In this document: positions 1 through 10,336 of the stretch, piece after piece | Position numbering within the stretch: position 1 is the stretch's first letter | How the letters are laid out: every line of letters starts with the position of its first letter | Source of the DNA: Aporhodopirellula aestuarii | GTDB taxonomy: Bacteria > Planctomycetota > Planctomycetia > Pirellulales > Pirellulaceae | Assembly: GCF_023701485.1 (NCBI RefSeq) | Contig: NZ_JAMQBK010000065.1 | Location: forward strand, 1-64,000 | Length of the DNA stretch: 64,000 nucleotides | Reading direction: 5' to 3' | The notes under the pieces: model-generated | Told to the model about the DNA's origin: nothing | Databases searched by the model: none | The model's input: the letters and a program-made list of their open reading frames with translations, nothing else | Made by a program: the position numbers and the translations under genes

Positions 1-282
1 TCGCCGTTTTCTTCGATGGTCGCGTTTGGATCAAAATCCTCGTCTTCGACCACGGTGGCATGCGGATCGATACCGGGGTGTTCCTCAATGGTCGCGCCGG
101 GATCGAAGTCGCGGATCTCTTCCACGGTCGCATTGGGATCGTCGCCGTTTTCTTCGATGGTTGCGTTTGGATCGAAGTCCTCGTCTTCAACCACGGTGGC
201 ATGCGGGTCGATACCGGGGTGTTCCTCGATGGTCGCGTCAGGATCGAAGTCGCGGTTTTCTTCTACTGTGGCGTTGGGATCG
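1..282. repeat. Two tandem 141-bp coding repeats
   Basis: Positions 1-141 and 142-282 are near-identical at the start of each unit and drift toward the end. 141 bp is 47 codons, so the reading frame of the acidic repeat protein is kept. Each unit carries several DPxAT(V/I)xE motifs, indicating recent expansion of the array by in-frame duplication. Confidence 0.8.
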
Positions 283-488
283 GATGCGAGCGGTTCTTCA
301 ATCGTGGCATCAAGTGCGAAGTCGCTGATGTCGTCAACAGTGGCATCCGGATCAGTCGCATGTAGCCCGTCAAGATGCGTTTGATCATCGTTTAGGGGCG
401 CAGCGGGCAGCAACGAATCGGAATCGTTTGACGATTGCGGAGGTTCCTGCGGATGTTCGTCACCGGCGGGTTCTTGATCACGGTTCAT
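1..488 (-). CDS. Acidic DPxAT(V/I)xE-repeat protein, N-terminal part (runs off window)
   Basis: The frame is open from an ATG at 488 to the left edge, giving 162 residues without a stop; the C-terminus lies outside the window. The ATG overlaps the end of the upstream LEPR-type gene by 11 bp, which suggests translational coupling. After about 40 Gln/Pro/Ser-rich residues the protein is a string of ten or so short motifs of the form D-P-x-A-T-(V/I)-x-E, separated by acidic spacers such as EENGD and EDEDF. There is no signal peptide or membrane segment in the visible part. Inference: similar Thr-in-acidic-context strings occur at N-termini of planctomycete Ser/Thr kinases and other regulators, and T-x-x-E/D is an FHA-recognition-like context, so this could be a phospho-acceptor tail. 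The real domain identity depends on the missing C-terminus. The frame is certain, the function is not. Confidence 0.72.
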   Translation of the reverse strand, partial: MNRDQEPAGDEHPQEPPQSSNDSDSLLPAAPLNDDQTHLDGLHATDPDATVDDISDFALDATIEEPLASDPNATVEENRDFDPDATIEEHPGIDPHATVVEDEDFDPNATIEENGDDPNATVEEIRDFDPGATIEEHPGIDPHATVVEDEDFDPNATIEENG

Positions 489-2826
489 GATCCACTCCGC
501 TCGGTTGTGTCTCGGACAACGGGGCCTCGCTGAAATCTTCGCCCTCGATCAGTTCGAGTTCCATCGAACCGGTTTCAAGTTCCTCGCTCAGGATGACAGC
601 GCGGCCTCCACGCAGATCCACTCGCAGAATCGTGCGTTGATCGCTTTCGCCGATGACGTACTGAATCTCATAACTGCCATCGGGCAATTCAGCGAACAGA
701 TCGCTCAACTGATCCTCCGACATGATGTTGTCTGGTAGTCGGATCGGTTCGATCTGATCATCGCCTTGTGGGTCAGGGGATAAGGTGCGGAGCTGAAAGT
801 ATTCTTCCCGAATACTCAGCGGTGACGCGGACGCTTCGGCGGTTTCAAAGGTGACGTTGGAAAGTTCGATCGTCGAGGTCAAGATGATCGGTGGTGGTGG
901 ATCGATGGGGTCGGGAATCACATTGCGAACTGCGAAGAACGCGGGGGGTAAATCGACACGAGGGATGACAAAGAAGGCACGCCCGCTTTCAAGATCAGGC
1001 ACGTTCGCATCTTCAAAGTTCGTCGTTGTCCTCGGATCATCCGTGGATGAAATCAACTCGCCGGGAACATCTTCCCGCAGCGATGCTCCGCCCGCCGTGA
1101 CAACTTCCCCCGGTGCAACGGTTTGTTGGATGGAATTACCATTGATCACAATCGAATCGTGATGTGAGACGGCAAAGCGGACGGCCAGGGGATCGGTGGC
1201 GCTGGGGCGGCCGTTGAGTCTTGAGTTGAGAATGTCCGACTCTAGATAGACGTGTGAGACGTCGACGCGGGTGTGATCGCCGGGAAGGTCCTCAAGCCGT
1301 TGGAACCGGTTGGACTGGCCACCCCAATCGATTGAGAGGGTCAATCCGTTCTCGCCGACAACGCCGATCTCAACGGAAAACACGCCTTTGGCATCGTTCG
1401 CGTTCGCCTGAGTCAGAATGTCGGTCATGATCGATTCGACATCGTAAAAAGCAGTTTCGATCTTTACGAAATCAGGATCGGTCGGGTCCGTGATGACACC
1501 CGGGGGCACTTCTTTGATAACCCCTGGCTCCACCACGATCAGTTCGGGGCGTGGCCCGAAGCGACGAGCGACGCCGATCCCGTTGCCGGTGTTGATTTCG
1601 AAGTCGTCCCCAAGCTCGACACTCGGTGCGTTGATTGTCACCGCTCCATCGGAAATCTGGCGGGCATGGATCTGAACGGAATCGCCCGCGATCCACGCTT
1701 GCCCGGCTGACATGGCGATGCGTCCCTGCTCGCCTCCGGCGATGATCTCGTGATTCGCGTCAACGTCCAGGTCGTTGTTGTTGGAAACGAAATCGCTGAT
1801 CCGAATTTGGTCGCTCGCGTTAACGTTGATCTGGCCATTCGCCGTTGCGAGGACCGTGTCACTGGTGGGATCAGACGAGATGAGATCGACAGAACCTACG
1901 ACGGTGATCGAGATATCACCCCGCACGTTGTCATTGAGCGTTTCAATGTCGTGGACGATCATCGTGTCGTTGGGCAGGCCGGTCGCGTCGCTATGCAGGA
2001 CGACGTTTCCCTGGCTGGTGATTTCATCAACGACGGCGATCGAGTTAGTTGTTTGTGAAAGATTGATACCCGAGTCGGTGTGAACTTCCAATCGACCAAC
2101 ACTAATGTTCGTTCCGGGGGCCTGAGTGACGTTGCCGGTTAGCGGATCACCGCTTTCGCCGATTTGCAGTCCGCCCTGGGTGACGGATACGTCGCCGAGC
2201 GTTACCGCGTTTGCGTCCTCAATCACGATCGAACCATTGACGGCCGAAGAATTCAACGTACTGGTACTTAAGTCGATGGTGTCGTCGCCTCCATCGATGT
2301 TGATCGTCTCGGCGGAAATATTGAGGGTGTTGTCGGACACCTCCGCCGCGTCCGCGTTGAGCGAAATGTTCACGGAATCGTTGCCGAGATCGTCGACGAC
2401 CGTGACGCTGAGATCGACGGGCACGTCAACGAGGAGGGTGTCGTCTCCCCCTCCAAGGTCGACGCTCAAGCGTCCGGTTACGATCTCGCTAGGGTCAAGG
2501 GAATCGACAAAGATTGGGGCGCCAGCATTATCGGTACCCACGCGGATGGGGATGACCGCGGCGTTGGCGTCAAAAATTTCAATCCGGCCCGACGCGTTGA
2601 TAGACACATCCACAAAATCATCGGCGGCGTCGCCCGAAATGACCAAGTCGCCCAGGGCAGCAAGCTCCGCGGTCGCGTTAAGGACGATCCGGGGCTCCAG
2701 CGACCGCACCCGAGGCACCCACGGTCCTTGGACGCGATTGGGGACCCGCTGACCGTCACCACGCACCCATCGCCCCAACAAAGCGTCGAGAATCGATCGA
2801 AAATGTCGCGGTGATCCAATGTTCAT
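478..2826 (-). CDS. Large exported LEPR-type surface protein
   Basis: A 782-residue protein. The N-terminus is basic and at about residues 42-51 carries RSLEPRIVLNA, a variant of the LEPR-x-L-L-x-A motif found near the start of many giant exported planctomycete proteins. No classical hydrophobic signal peptide precedes it, which is usual for that family. The rest is beta-rich and acidic, with a GGGDD(T) run at about 125-130 resembling calcium-binding/adhesin-type repeats, and many short repeated strands of the 'GNVVLHSD' type. The C-terminal third is acidic and rich in Pro and Asp. There are no catalytic motifs I recognise. It shares an 11-bp overlap with the acidic repeat gene downstream, so the two probably form an operon. 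Role inferred: cell-surface or extracellular structural/adhesive protein. Confidence 0.75.
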   Translation of the reverse strand: MNIGSPRHFRSILDALLGRWVRGDGQRVPNRVQGPWVPRVRSLEPRIVLNATAELAALGDLVISGDAADDFVDVSINASGRIEIFDANAAVIPIRVGTDNAGAPIFVDSLDPSEIVTGRLSVDLGGGDDTLLVDVPVDLSVTVVDDLGNDSVNISLNADAAEVSDNTLNISAETINIDGGDDTIDLSTSTLNSSAVNGSIVIEDANAVTLGDVSVTQGGLQIGESGDPLTGNVTQAPGTNISVGRLEVHTDSGINLSQTTNSIAVVDEITSQGNVVLHSDATGLPNDTMIVHDIETLNDNVRGDISITVVGSVDLISSDPTSDTVLATANGQINVNASDQIRISDFVSNNNDLDVDANHEIIAGGEQGRIAMSAGQAWIAGDSVQIHARQISDGAVTINAPSVELGDDFEINTGNGIGVARRFGPRPELIVVEPGVIKEVPPGVITDPTDPDFVKIETAFYDVESIMTDILTQANANDAKGVFSVEIGVVGENGLTLSIDWGGQSNRFQRLEDLPGDHTRVDVSHVYLESDILNSRLNGRPSATDPLAVRFAVSHHDSIVINGNSIQQTVAPGEVVTAGGASLREDVPGELISSTDDPRTTTNFEDANVPDLESGRAFFVIPRVDLPPAFFAVRNVIPDPIDPPPPIILTSTIELSNVTFETAEASASPLSIREEYFQLRTLSPDPQGDDQIEPIRLPDNIMSEDQLSDLFAELPDGSYEIQYVIGESDQRTILRVDLRGGRAVILSEELETGSMELELIEGEDFSEAPLSETQPSGVDHEP

Positions 2827-3090
2827 AAGTGGCGGCGTGCCGATGGAGAAAGAAGGTGCTTTATTCTACTCAAGAGCATCGTCATGAGTGCTGTTTCCCG
2901 GGGACAAGCCCGTAATCGCTGTTCTGGGGAATGTGAAGATATCGGGGTCCTGCGGGTTGTTACGAAGATCCCGGTTGTGCGAATCAGCTTAGGAATGCGG
3001 ACAAGACGAACGGGGCTCGCGGTCAACCGATTCGGGTAACGATATAAAGGATGCGTATGCACGCATCCAAATCTCTAGCCAATATTCGCA

Positions 3091-3948
3091 ATGACTCGTT
3101 TGATCGTTTCTCTGAATCTGCTTGTCCTCGCAGCGTCGCTGTCGCCGGCGAGTGCGGATTCACCCCACGATCCTCGACTTTCGGCGGAAAACTCGGGTGT
3201 GCGGGTGGCCTTCGCGTCGCCAGATGACGGTGACGACTTACGATTGATGTTGATGGGCGATGACCCCGTCATCGATGGCAATCCCGCTGATGATGAGGAA
3301 TCGGCCGACAACGGGGACCCGTCGTCCATTCCAAGCTTGGGAAGCGACCGCGAAGACGGATTTGATCCAGCGAACGAGCGACGTGATCGAAATCGGGTGG
3401 CCGAGCGCGAAAGCACCCGCGAGAAAGCGAACCAACTCCAAGCCGACGAGGCCCAGCGGTTGGCCCGGCGGATTGCGATTCTGAATAAATCGCCGCGTGA
3501 ACTTCGCCTTGCCCCTCACCCAGCTGGCGAGAATGAGGTGCCGGTCAATCAAGCGGCGATCGTCTTGGACGACGACCCACAGTGGATCGTGGGCGGCAAC
3601 CGCATGCCGCCGCGGGCCGCTCGCGTGCACATACGCTTTTGTCATCAGCCTACGTACTACCAGGAGATGAACCTCGAGCGTTGTGGCCAAGTCGACTGCG
3701 ATCGATTCGGTTGCCTGCAGAACGGCTATTCGAGTTTCTGGTTTCTCGCTAATACGGCCATGCTGCCCTACCGGGTCGCGTCCGAGCCTCACTGCCGGTG
3801 TGTCACCGGTTATGGCGATTGCCCTACCTGCCAGCAATATGATTGCTCGATCGAGCCGTTGCACTGCGGCGAAACGTGCTGCCAGACGAGCGGTGGGCTG
3901 TTGAGCGAATCCGCCGCGATTGCTGGCTTCGCTTTTTTGTTGCTCTAG
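3091..3948 (+). CDS. Exported Cys-rich hypothetical protein
   Basis: A 285-residue protein starting at an ATG with a clear signal peptide (residues 1-22, cleavage near ASA-D). The N-terminal half is acidic and low-complexity, with an Arg/Glu-rich stretch around 110-135. The C-terminal half (about 175-270) is a compact Cys-rich domain with roughly 12 Cys arranged in pairs (CGQVDC, CRC, CPTC, CGETCC) and many aromatic residues, plausibly disulphide-bonded. The last residues are hydrophobic (GFAFLLL), perhaps a tail anchor. I do not recognise a named family. It is transcribed divergently from the LEPR-type gene and converges on atpC. Confidence 0.65.
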   Translation: MTRLIVSLNLLVLAASLSPASADSPHDPRLSAENSGVRVAFASPDDGDDLRLMLMGDDPVIDGNPADDEESADNGDPSSIPSLGSDREDGFDPANERRDRNRVAERESTREKANQLQADEAQRLARRIAILNKSPRELRLAPHPAGENEVPVNQAAIVLDDDPQWIVGGNRMPPRAARVHIRFCHQPTYYQEMNLERCGQVDCDRFGCLQNGYSSFWFLANTAMLPYRVASEPHCRCVTGYGDCPTCQQYDCSIEPLHCGETCCQTSGGLLSESAAIAGFAFLLL

Positions 3949-3954
3949 GAACCG

Positions 3955-3972
3955 GTCGCCGCGGCCGGCGAC
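3955..3972. terminator. Possible hairpin between convergent genes
   Basis: A 6-bp GTCGCC/GGCGAC stem with a 6-nt GC loop lies in the 30-bp gap between the Cys-rich gene and atpC. There is no strong T-tract on either strand, so it is only a candidate terminator. Confidence 0.3.
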
Positions 3973-3978
3973 TCTGGT

Positions 3979-4365
3979 TTACCTCGATGCCCGCAGTTGT
4001 CCGCGTGCACGCAGGACTGCGGTTTCCTTAATTTGACTCTGCTCGGGCGTTTCGCTGGGCATCTCAAGTGCTTCGGCGAGCGACTTGGTCGCTTCGTCGG
4101 TATTGAGCAGATCAACGGGAATCGCACGTGCTGTTAGCACGTTGACCACGTCTGATTCGACCTGCGCGAACCCACCGTCAACGAAGAATCGTTGAGGGCC
4201 GGCCGTGGTCTGCAGACGTAGCACGCCATAACCGAGGCGGCCGATCATCGGAGCACGCCCGCCTTGGACCCCGAGTTCACCGTCGAACATCGGCAGCGCG
4301 ACAAAGTCCGCTTCCTTATCCAGTTCGGTTCGCTCGGGCGTAACAACAACACATCGAATGGCCAT
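3979..4365 (-). CDS. atpC: ATP synthase F1 epsilon subunit
   Basis: A 128-residue protein with the typical epsilon beta-sandwich N-terminus (residues 1-85; VVTPERTEL..., GELGVQGGRAPMIGRLGYG, FVDGGFAQV) and a short helical C-terminal part. The second helix of the usual hairpin is present but short. Epsilon couples gamma rotation to catalysis and inhibits the hydrolytic direction. It is the last gene of the minus-strand atp operon, with the ATG 3 bp after the atpD stop. Confidence 0.93.
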   Translation of the reverse strand: MAIRCVVVTPERTELDKEADFVALPMFDGELGVQGGRAPMIGRLGYGVLRLQTTAGPQRFFVDGGFAQVESDVVNVLTARAIPVDLLNTDEATKSLAEALEMPSETPEQSQIKETAVLRARGQLRASR

Positions 4366-4368
4366 CGT

Positions 4369-5926
<1,558 letters not shown>

Positions 5927-6820
5927 TTAGCCTCCAAGGGCTTCGACGCCACCGATGATTTCCATGATCTCGCCCGTGATCTGGCTTTGGCGAGCACGGT
6001 TGTAGGTCATCGAGAGCTGCTTGATCATGTCGCCCGCACTCTCAGTAGCGCCCTTCATCGCAATCATCCGAGCAACTTGTTCGGAGACGGCTGAATCCAG
6101 GAAGCACTTGAATAATTTGACTTTGAAACTCGTCGGAACGACTTCCTCAAGAATGCTTTCGGCGGAAGGCAAAAACTCGTATTGCGAGTTTTCATCGCTG
6201 CCGGCACCCGGGCCGCTGCCTTCGGCGTCGCCCCCGAGCGAACCGAGAGGCAACAGCGTCTCGATCATCGGGATTTGTTTCGAAGTGCTGATGAATTTGG
6301 TGTAGATCACATCGAGACGGTCGATCTTGCCGGTGATGTACTGAGCCAAATAGTCGTTGGCGATCTTTTCGACTTCGTCGTACGCCGGTTGATCTTCAAA
6401 TTGCAGATACTTGTTGTCCGTGTTGATGCCACGGAACTTCAAGCCGTTGACGCCTCGTTTGCCCGATACGTCGACGGTCACGTTGGCGATTTCGTCTTTA
6501 ACTTGCTTGATGTGAGGCATCGCGGTTCGCAAGATCGATGCGTTGTATCCGCCACACAGCCCTCGGTTACTCGCCAAAACGAGCACTCGAGACGAACGGA
6601 TCTTTTCACGTTGCTCGAGCAGCGGATGTTGAACGTCGGTTCCCGCATCGGCCAATTGGCTGACGATCTTGGTGATTTGATCGGTGTACGCGGTCGCCGC
6701 CGCAGCCCGATCCATCGCCTTCTTGTAGCGAGCGGTTGCAATCAATTCCATCGTCCGCGTGATCTTGCGGATGTTTCGAATCGACTTGCGTCGTTTGTCG
6801 AGAGCACGTGCGTTGGCCAT
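5927..6820 (-). CDS. atpG: ATP synthase F1 gamma subunit
   Basis: A 297-residue rotor shaft protein. The N-terminal helix MANARALDKRRKSIRNI and the C-terminal signature RQSQITGEIMEIIGG are both conserved, and ASNRGLCGGYN at about 83-93 is the family's central motif. It carries a Gly/Ser/acidic insertion of about 20 residues (LGGDAEGSGPGAGSDEN) after residue 195 that is longer than in the E. coli protein. The ATG start lies in the expected family position. It is the fifth gene of the operon, between alpha and beta. Confidence 0.96.
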   Translation of the reverse strand: MANARALDKRRKSIRNIRKITRTMELIATARYKKAMDRAAAATAYTDQITKIVSQLADAGTDVQHPLLEQREKIRSSRVLVLASNRGLCGGYNASILRTAMPHIKQVKDEIANVTVDVSGKRGVNGLKFRGINTDNKYLQFEDQPAYDEVEKIANDYLAQYITGKIDRLDVIYTKFISTSKQIPMIETLLPLGSLGGDAEGSGPGAGSDENSQYEFLPSAESILEEVVPTSFKVKLFKCFLDSAVSEQVARMIAMKGATESAGDMIKQLSMTYNRARQSQITGEIMEIIGGVEALGG

Positions 6821-6844
6821 GGCTTATCTGAAGTAAAAGGTTGC

Positions 6845-6891
6845 AGGTAACGGAAGGGAGGAACGGAACTGTTACCCGTTTCCGATTACCT
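6845..6891 (-). promoter_or_regulatory. Stem-loop over the atpA stop codon
   Basis: On the mRNA (minus) strand an AGGTAATCGGAA arm (6880-6891) pairs with TTCCGTTACCT (6845-6855) with one bulged base. The arm contains the atpA stop codon, and a short CTTTT run lies downstream. It could be an attenuator or processing site between alpha and gamma; there is no direct evidence of function. Confidence 0.4.
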
Positions 6892-8403
6892 TTCGCCTCC
6901 CTTATAGACAGCTTTGAATTCGGTGACCGCTTTAACGATTCGCTCGACGATTTCGTCGGTCAGTTCAGGCTTGGCCGTCATGTCGCTGACCAACGACGAG
7001 TGCTTGTCATTCACGAACTGCAGCATTTCTTTTTCGAACTGTTGCACTTCTTTGACCGGCACGTCATCGAGCATGCCGTTGGTACCGGCGTAGATACTGA
7101 TGACTTGTTCGGCGACCGACAGTGGTTGGTACTGGGGTTGTTTGAGCAACTCGACCATGCGGTAACCGCGGTCGAGTTCCTTTTGCGTGGCGGGGTCAAG
7201 GTCGGTACCGAGTTGCGCGAACGCTTCGAGGGCACGGAAGGCGGCGAGTTGCAGACGCAAACCACCGGAGACCTTCTTCATCGCCTTGGTTTGAGCGGCA
7301 CCACCGACGCGGGAAACACTAATCCCGGGGTTCATCGCCGGGCGAACACCCGAGAAGAACAAGTCGGGTTGAACGTAAATCTGACCGTCGGTGATCGAAA
7401 TCACGTTGGTTGGAATGTACGCGGAAACTTCGCCTTCGAGCGTCTCGATGATCGGCAGGCTCGTGATCGAACCACCACCAAGGTCGTCCGACAATTTCGA
7501 CGAACGTTCGAGCAAACGGCTGTGACAGTAGAAAACGTCCCCAGGATAAGCTTCGCGGCCTGGTGGGCGACGCATCAACAAACTCATCTGACGATACGCA
7601 GTTGCTTGTTTTGACAAATCGTCATAAACGACCAGTGCGTGTCCGCCGTTGAACATGAAGTGTTCAGCCATCGCGGTACCGGCGTACGGAGCGATGTATT
7701 GCAGAGGTGCTGGTGACGATGCACCTGCGGCGATGACGGTCGTGTATTCCATCGCGCCGTATCGTTCGAGCACATCGATGATCGAGGCGACGGCGGAGTC
7801 TTTCTGACCGATGGCGACGTAGAAGCATTTTACGCCCTGACCTTTTTGGTTCAGGATCGCATCGATCGCAATTGCGGTCTTACCGGTCTTGCGGTCACCA
7901 ATGATCAGTTCGCGTTGGCCGCGTCCGATCGGCGTCATCGCGTCGATGGCTTTGATACCCGTTTGCAGCGGTTCGGTAACCGGTTTGCGTTCAGCAACGC
8001 CGGTCGCGATGATTTCGACGGGGCGTGTCACGTCGGATTGAACCGGGCCTTTGCCGTCGAGCGGGTTGCCCAACGGGTCGAGCACGCGGCCCATGACGGC
8101 GTCGCCGGCGGGAACCGACAACAGGGTTCCGAGAGCTTTGACTTCGTCGCCTTCTTCGATCGTCAGGTAGTCACCGAGAATGATGACCCCGACGCTGTTT
8201 TCTTCGAGGTTAAACGCAAGGCCGATGGATCCGTTAGGAAACTCGACCATTTCGCCGGCCATGACGCCCGAGAGCCCGTAAACCCGAGCGATCCCGTCAC
8301 CGACTTCCAAGACCGTACCGACTTCGCGGACATCGATCTTGCTATCAAACTGTTCGATCTCGGCTTGCAAGACCGATGCGATTTCATCGCTGTTGAATTT
8401 CAC
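6886..8403 (-). CDS. atpA: ATP synthase F1 alpha subunit
   Basis: A 505-residue non-catalytic nucleotide-binding subunit. Walker A GDRKTGKT lies at 169-176, the conserved [13 protein letters not shown] precedes it, and the alpha-type segment [10 protein letters not shown] in the second half with the [18 protein letters not shown] helix following is intact. Translation starts at GTG (8403), giving the family N-terminus [16 protein letters not shown]; no ATG exists in a suitable place. It sits between atpH and atpG in the normal F1 order. Confidence 0.97.
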   Translation of the reverse strand: MKFNSDEIASVLQAEIEQFDSKIDVREVGTVLEVGDGIARVYGLSGVMAGEMVEFPNGSIGLAFNLEENSVGVIILGDYLTIEEGDEVKALGTLLSVPAGDAVMGRVLDPLGNPLDGKGPVQSDVTRPVEIIATGVAERKPVTEPLQTGIKAIDAMTPIGRGQRELIIGDRKTGKTAIAIDAILNQKGQGVKCFYVAIGQKDSAVASIIDVLERYGAMEYTTVIAAGASSPAPLQYIAPYAGTAMAEHFMFNGGHALVVYDDLSKQATAYRQMSLLMRRPPGREAYPGDVFYCHSRLLERSSKLSDDLGGGSITSLPIIETLEGEVSAYIPTNVISITDGQIYVQPDLFFSGVRPAMNPGISVSRVGGAAQTKAMKKVSGGLRLQLAAFRALEAFAQLGTDLDPATQKELDRGYRMVELLKQPQYQPLSVAEQVISIYAGTNGMLDDVPVKEVQQFEKEMLQFVNDKHSSLVSDMTAKPELTDEIVERIVKAVTEFKAVYKGGER

Positions 8404-8472
8404 TGGACCGTACCGTTATTTCTTCAAAGAAAAGGCGTTGAATGGAATGTATTGTTGTGGGGCAATCGGCGA

Positions 8473-9171
8473 CTAGGTGCCGATAAATTGGTCTGATTTT
8501 TCGATCAATCGGCGGGCAAAACCGGCCGCTGCGGCGCGTCCGACTTTGTCGAGTCGACTCGATACGGAAGAATCAAACACGGTGTCACCGACACGGATGA
8601 CCATGCCGCCGATGACCGACGGGTCGACCGCTTCTCGCAATCGAACTTCTTTGCTGAAGTGCACGTTGAGCTGATGAGTGACTTTGCCACGCAGTTCGTC
8701 GGTCAACGGGACCGCGGTGCGAACTTCGACGAGCAAACGACCGGTCGCCTCGTCGTGGAGTTTGACCACCGCATCACGAACGGCACTGACGTACGCGAGT
8801 CGGTGACGTCCGGCCATGACCTTGAGGAATTTCAACAAGGTCGGATGGGCGGAGTCGCCGAGCAGTCGATCGAGTACTCGACATTTCTCGTTAGCGTCGA
8901 TCCGCGGTGAGGCGAATGCCGCACGCAACTGCTCGCTGTTGGCGAGCGCGTCATCGCACAACTCGTCGAGTTGTTGGATGACTTGATCGGTCGAGCCCTC
9001 GGACTGCGTCGCACCCAACAAAGCTCGGGCATAAGTCTTGCCGAGTTGTTCGGCGCCGACGTCGAGCGCGGTTGGCTGGGAAACAGATTCGGACACTTCG
9101 GGGATCTCGGCGGGAGGACGGCGAAAAAATTGAGACTGCAAGGCCCTGAGGCCTGGTATCTTCAGCGGCAC
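8473..9171 (-). CDS. atpH: ATP synthase F1 delta subunit
   Basis: The 232-residue peripheral-stalk subunit joins F1 to the b subunits. The delta/OSCP fold begins around residue 42 (GKTYARALLGA) and ends with the conserved VIGGMVIRVGDTVFDSSVSSRL at about 190-212. About 40 residues precede the usual N-terminus, partly basic and partly Pro/Glu-rich. The start used here is a GTG at 9171, and a second GTG about 26 codons later would remove most of the extension. The true start is therefore uncertain, but the family assignment is firm. It lies 87 bp after atpF and 69 bp before atpA. Confidence 0.9.
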   Translation of the reverse strand: MPLKIPGLRALQSQFFRRPPAEIPEVSESVSQPTALDVGAEQLGKTYARALLGATQSEGSTDQVIQQLDELCDDALANSEQLRAAFASPRIDANEKCRVLDRLLGDSAHPTLLKFLKVMAGRHRLAYVSAVRDAVVKLHDEATGRLLVEVRTAVPLTDELRGKVTHQLNVHFSKEVRLREAVDPSVIGGMVIRVGDTVFDSSVSSRLDKVGRAAAAGFARRLIEKSDQFIGT

Positions 9172-9258
9172 CGGCGATTCGCAATCAATCGAAGAATCAC
9201 TTTGTCCGCCTCAGAAACACGGCTGAATCACGGCACGCATGATCGTGCCACGATCCGG

Positions 9259-9984
9259 TTAGTTCTGGCTGGGCAATCGCTGCATTGCTTGCTGTATCAA
9301 ATCGGCATGATCGTCCGCGGACAGTTCACGACCGACGACACCGCGAGCAACTTGCATTGCCATTTCTGAGGTTCGCGAGGCGATTTCGGCCATCGCTACT
9401 TTCTTCGCATTTTCGATATCTGCGACCGCACGTTCTCGTTGGGCCGCAGCCTCAGTTTTGGCTTGTTCGACGATCTTTTGCCCGTTCGCTTCGGCGTCAC
9501 GTCGAGCTTCCGCGAGCATGGCTTGCGTCTGCTTCGCCGCTTCGTCGAGTTTTGACTGATAGCCAGCCAAAATCGCTTGGGCTTCCGCGTTGGCTCGTTC
9601 AGCCGACTCTAGGTCTTCGCGAATCTTATCTTCGCGAGACTGCAAGCCGCCCAGAACGTTGGGCCAAACAAAGATCGACAGAACCGCCAGCACACAAACG
9701 AAAATCACCAAGTTCCAAAACGCCGATCCGAAGTCGAATGACAAAATCGGGGTCTTGGCTTCGTCTGAATGATCGCCGTGCTCCGACGACGCTTCTTCGT
9801 CGTGTAACGCGGCATCGTCATCATGCTCGTGATCGTTGAGGTCGTCAGCAAGTTCGACGTCGGCATAAGCCGTCGTCGGTGCCGAAACCATGGCAACCCC
9901 GGCGACGCCTGCCACAACCGGCAAAATTGCCGGCGCTGGAAGGCTCAAACAGGTCATCAGACAAAGGGCGAGAAGGCGTTTCAT
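9259..9984 (-). CDS. atpF: ATP synthase Fo b subunit with long N-terminal extension
   Basis: A 241-residue protein against about 160 for a standard b subunit. The b-type membrane helix is at about 88-107 (FWNLVIFVCVLAVLSIFVW) followed by a long charged coiled coil (LQSREDKIREDLESAERAN...). Ahead of it lies a signal-peptide-like stretch (1-41, ending TTAYA) and a 35-residue Asp/Glu/His-rich segment (DHEHDDDAALHDEE, EHGDHSDE). The normal b subunit has only a few periplasmic residues, so here a processed, acidic, possibly metal-binding tail would face the periplasm. The membrane helix and dimeric stalk are otherwise conventional. The ATG at 9984 is the only good start. Confidence 0.93.
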   Translation of the reverse strand: MKRLLALCLMTCLSLPAPAILPVVAGVAGVAMVSAPTTAYADVELADDLNDHEHDDDAALHDEEASSEHGDHSDEAKTPILSFDFGSAFWNLVIFVCVLAVLSIFVWPNVLGGLQSREDKIREDLESAERANAEAQAILAGYQSKLDEAAKQTQAMLAEARRDAEANGQKIVEQAKTEAAAQRERAVADIENAKKVAMAEIASRTSEMAMQVARGVVGRELSADDHADLIQQAMQRLPSQN

Positions 9985-10078
9985 CTATCAGCTCGGTGAC
10001 AAACTTCGTTGCGAAAAGCGAATCGGGAGTGAGAACATCACACGCGACACGGGGAGTATCAGCGTCGAGTCGCGACGA

Positions 10079-10336
10079 TTAACCGGCACGACAGAGCAGG
10101 ATGAACACGAGTGCGATAACGGTCGCACCTTCGATCAGTGCCGCCGCGATAATCATGGCGGTCTGGATGCGTCCACCGGCTTCCGGTTGACGTGACATCG
10201 CGTCAACGGCACTGCCGCCGATACGACCAATACCGAGTCCGGCACCGACGATGATCAAACCGATACCGATACCGAGACCCATGCGTCCGAAGTCGTTCGC
10301 GACAGCCTGGGCCAATAACATTGCCATTTCCAACAT
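10079..10336 (-). CDS. atpE: ATP synthase Fo c subunit
   Basis: An 85-residue two-helix hairpin. Helix 1 has the Gly-rich GAGLGIGRIGG packing motif, the polar loop is SRQPEAGG, and helix 2 carries the ion-binding carboxylate Glu69 in ALIEGATVIAL. The Na+-coordination set known from Ilyobacter (Gln in helix 1, Ser/Thr after the Glu) is absent: the helix 1 position is Ile and the residue after Glu is Gly. This points to proton coupling. It is the first recognisable gene of the operon; an ATG four codons downstream is an alternative start. Confidence 0.95.
   Translation of the reverse strand: MLEMAMLLAQAVANDFGRMGLGIGIGLIIVGAGLGIGRIGGSAVDAMSRQPEAGGRIQTAMIIAAALIEGATVIALVFILLCRAG

Noticed and set aside
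16-384. Plus-strand Ser-rich repeat frame at the left edge
   Set aside because: It is the antisense of the acidic DPxAT repeat protein; its repeats mirror that frame and it has no start context or domain.
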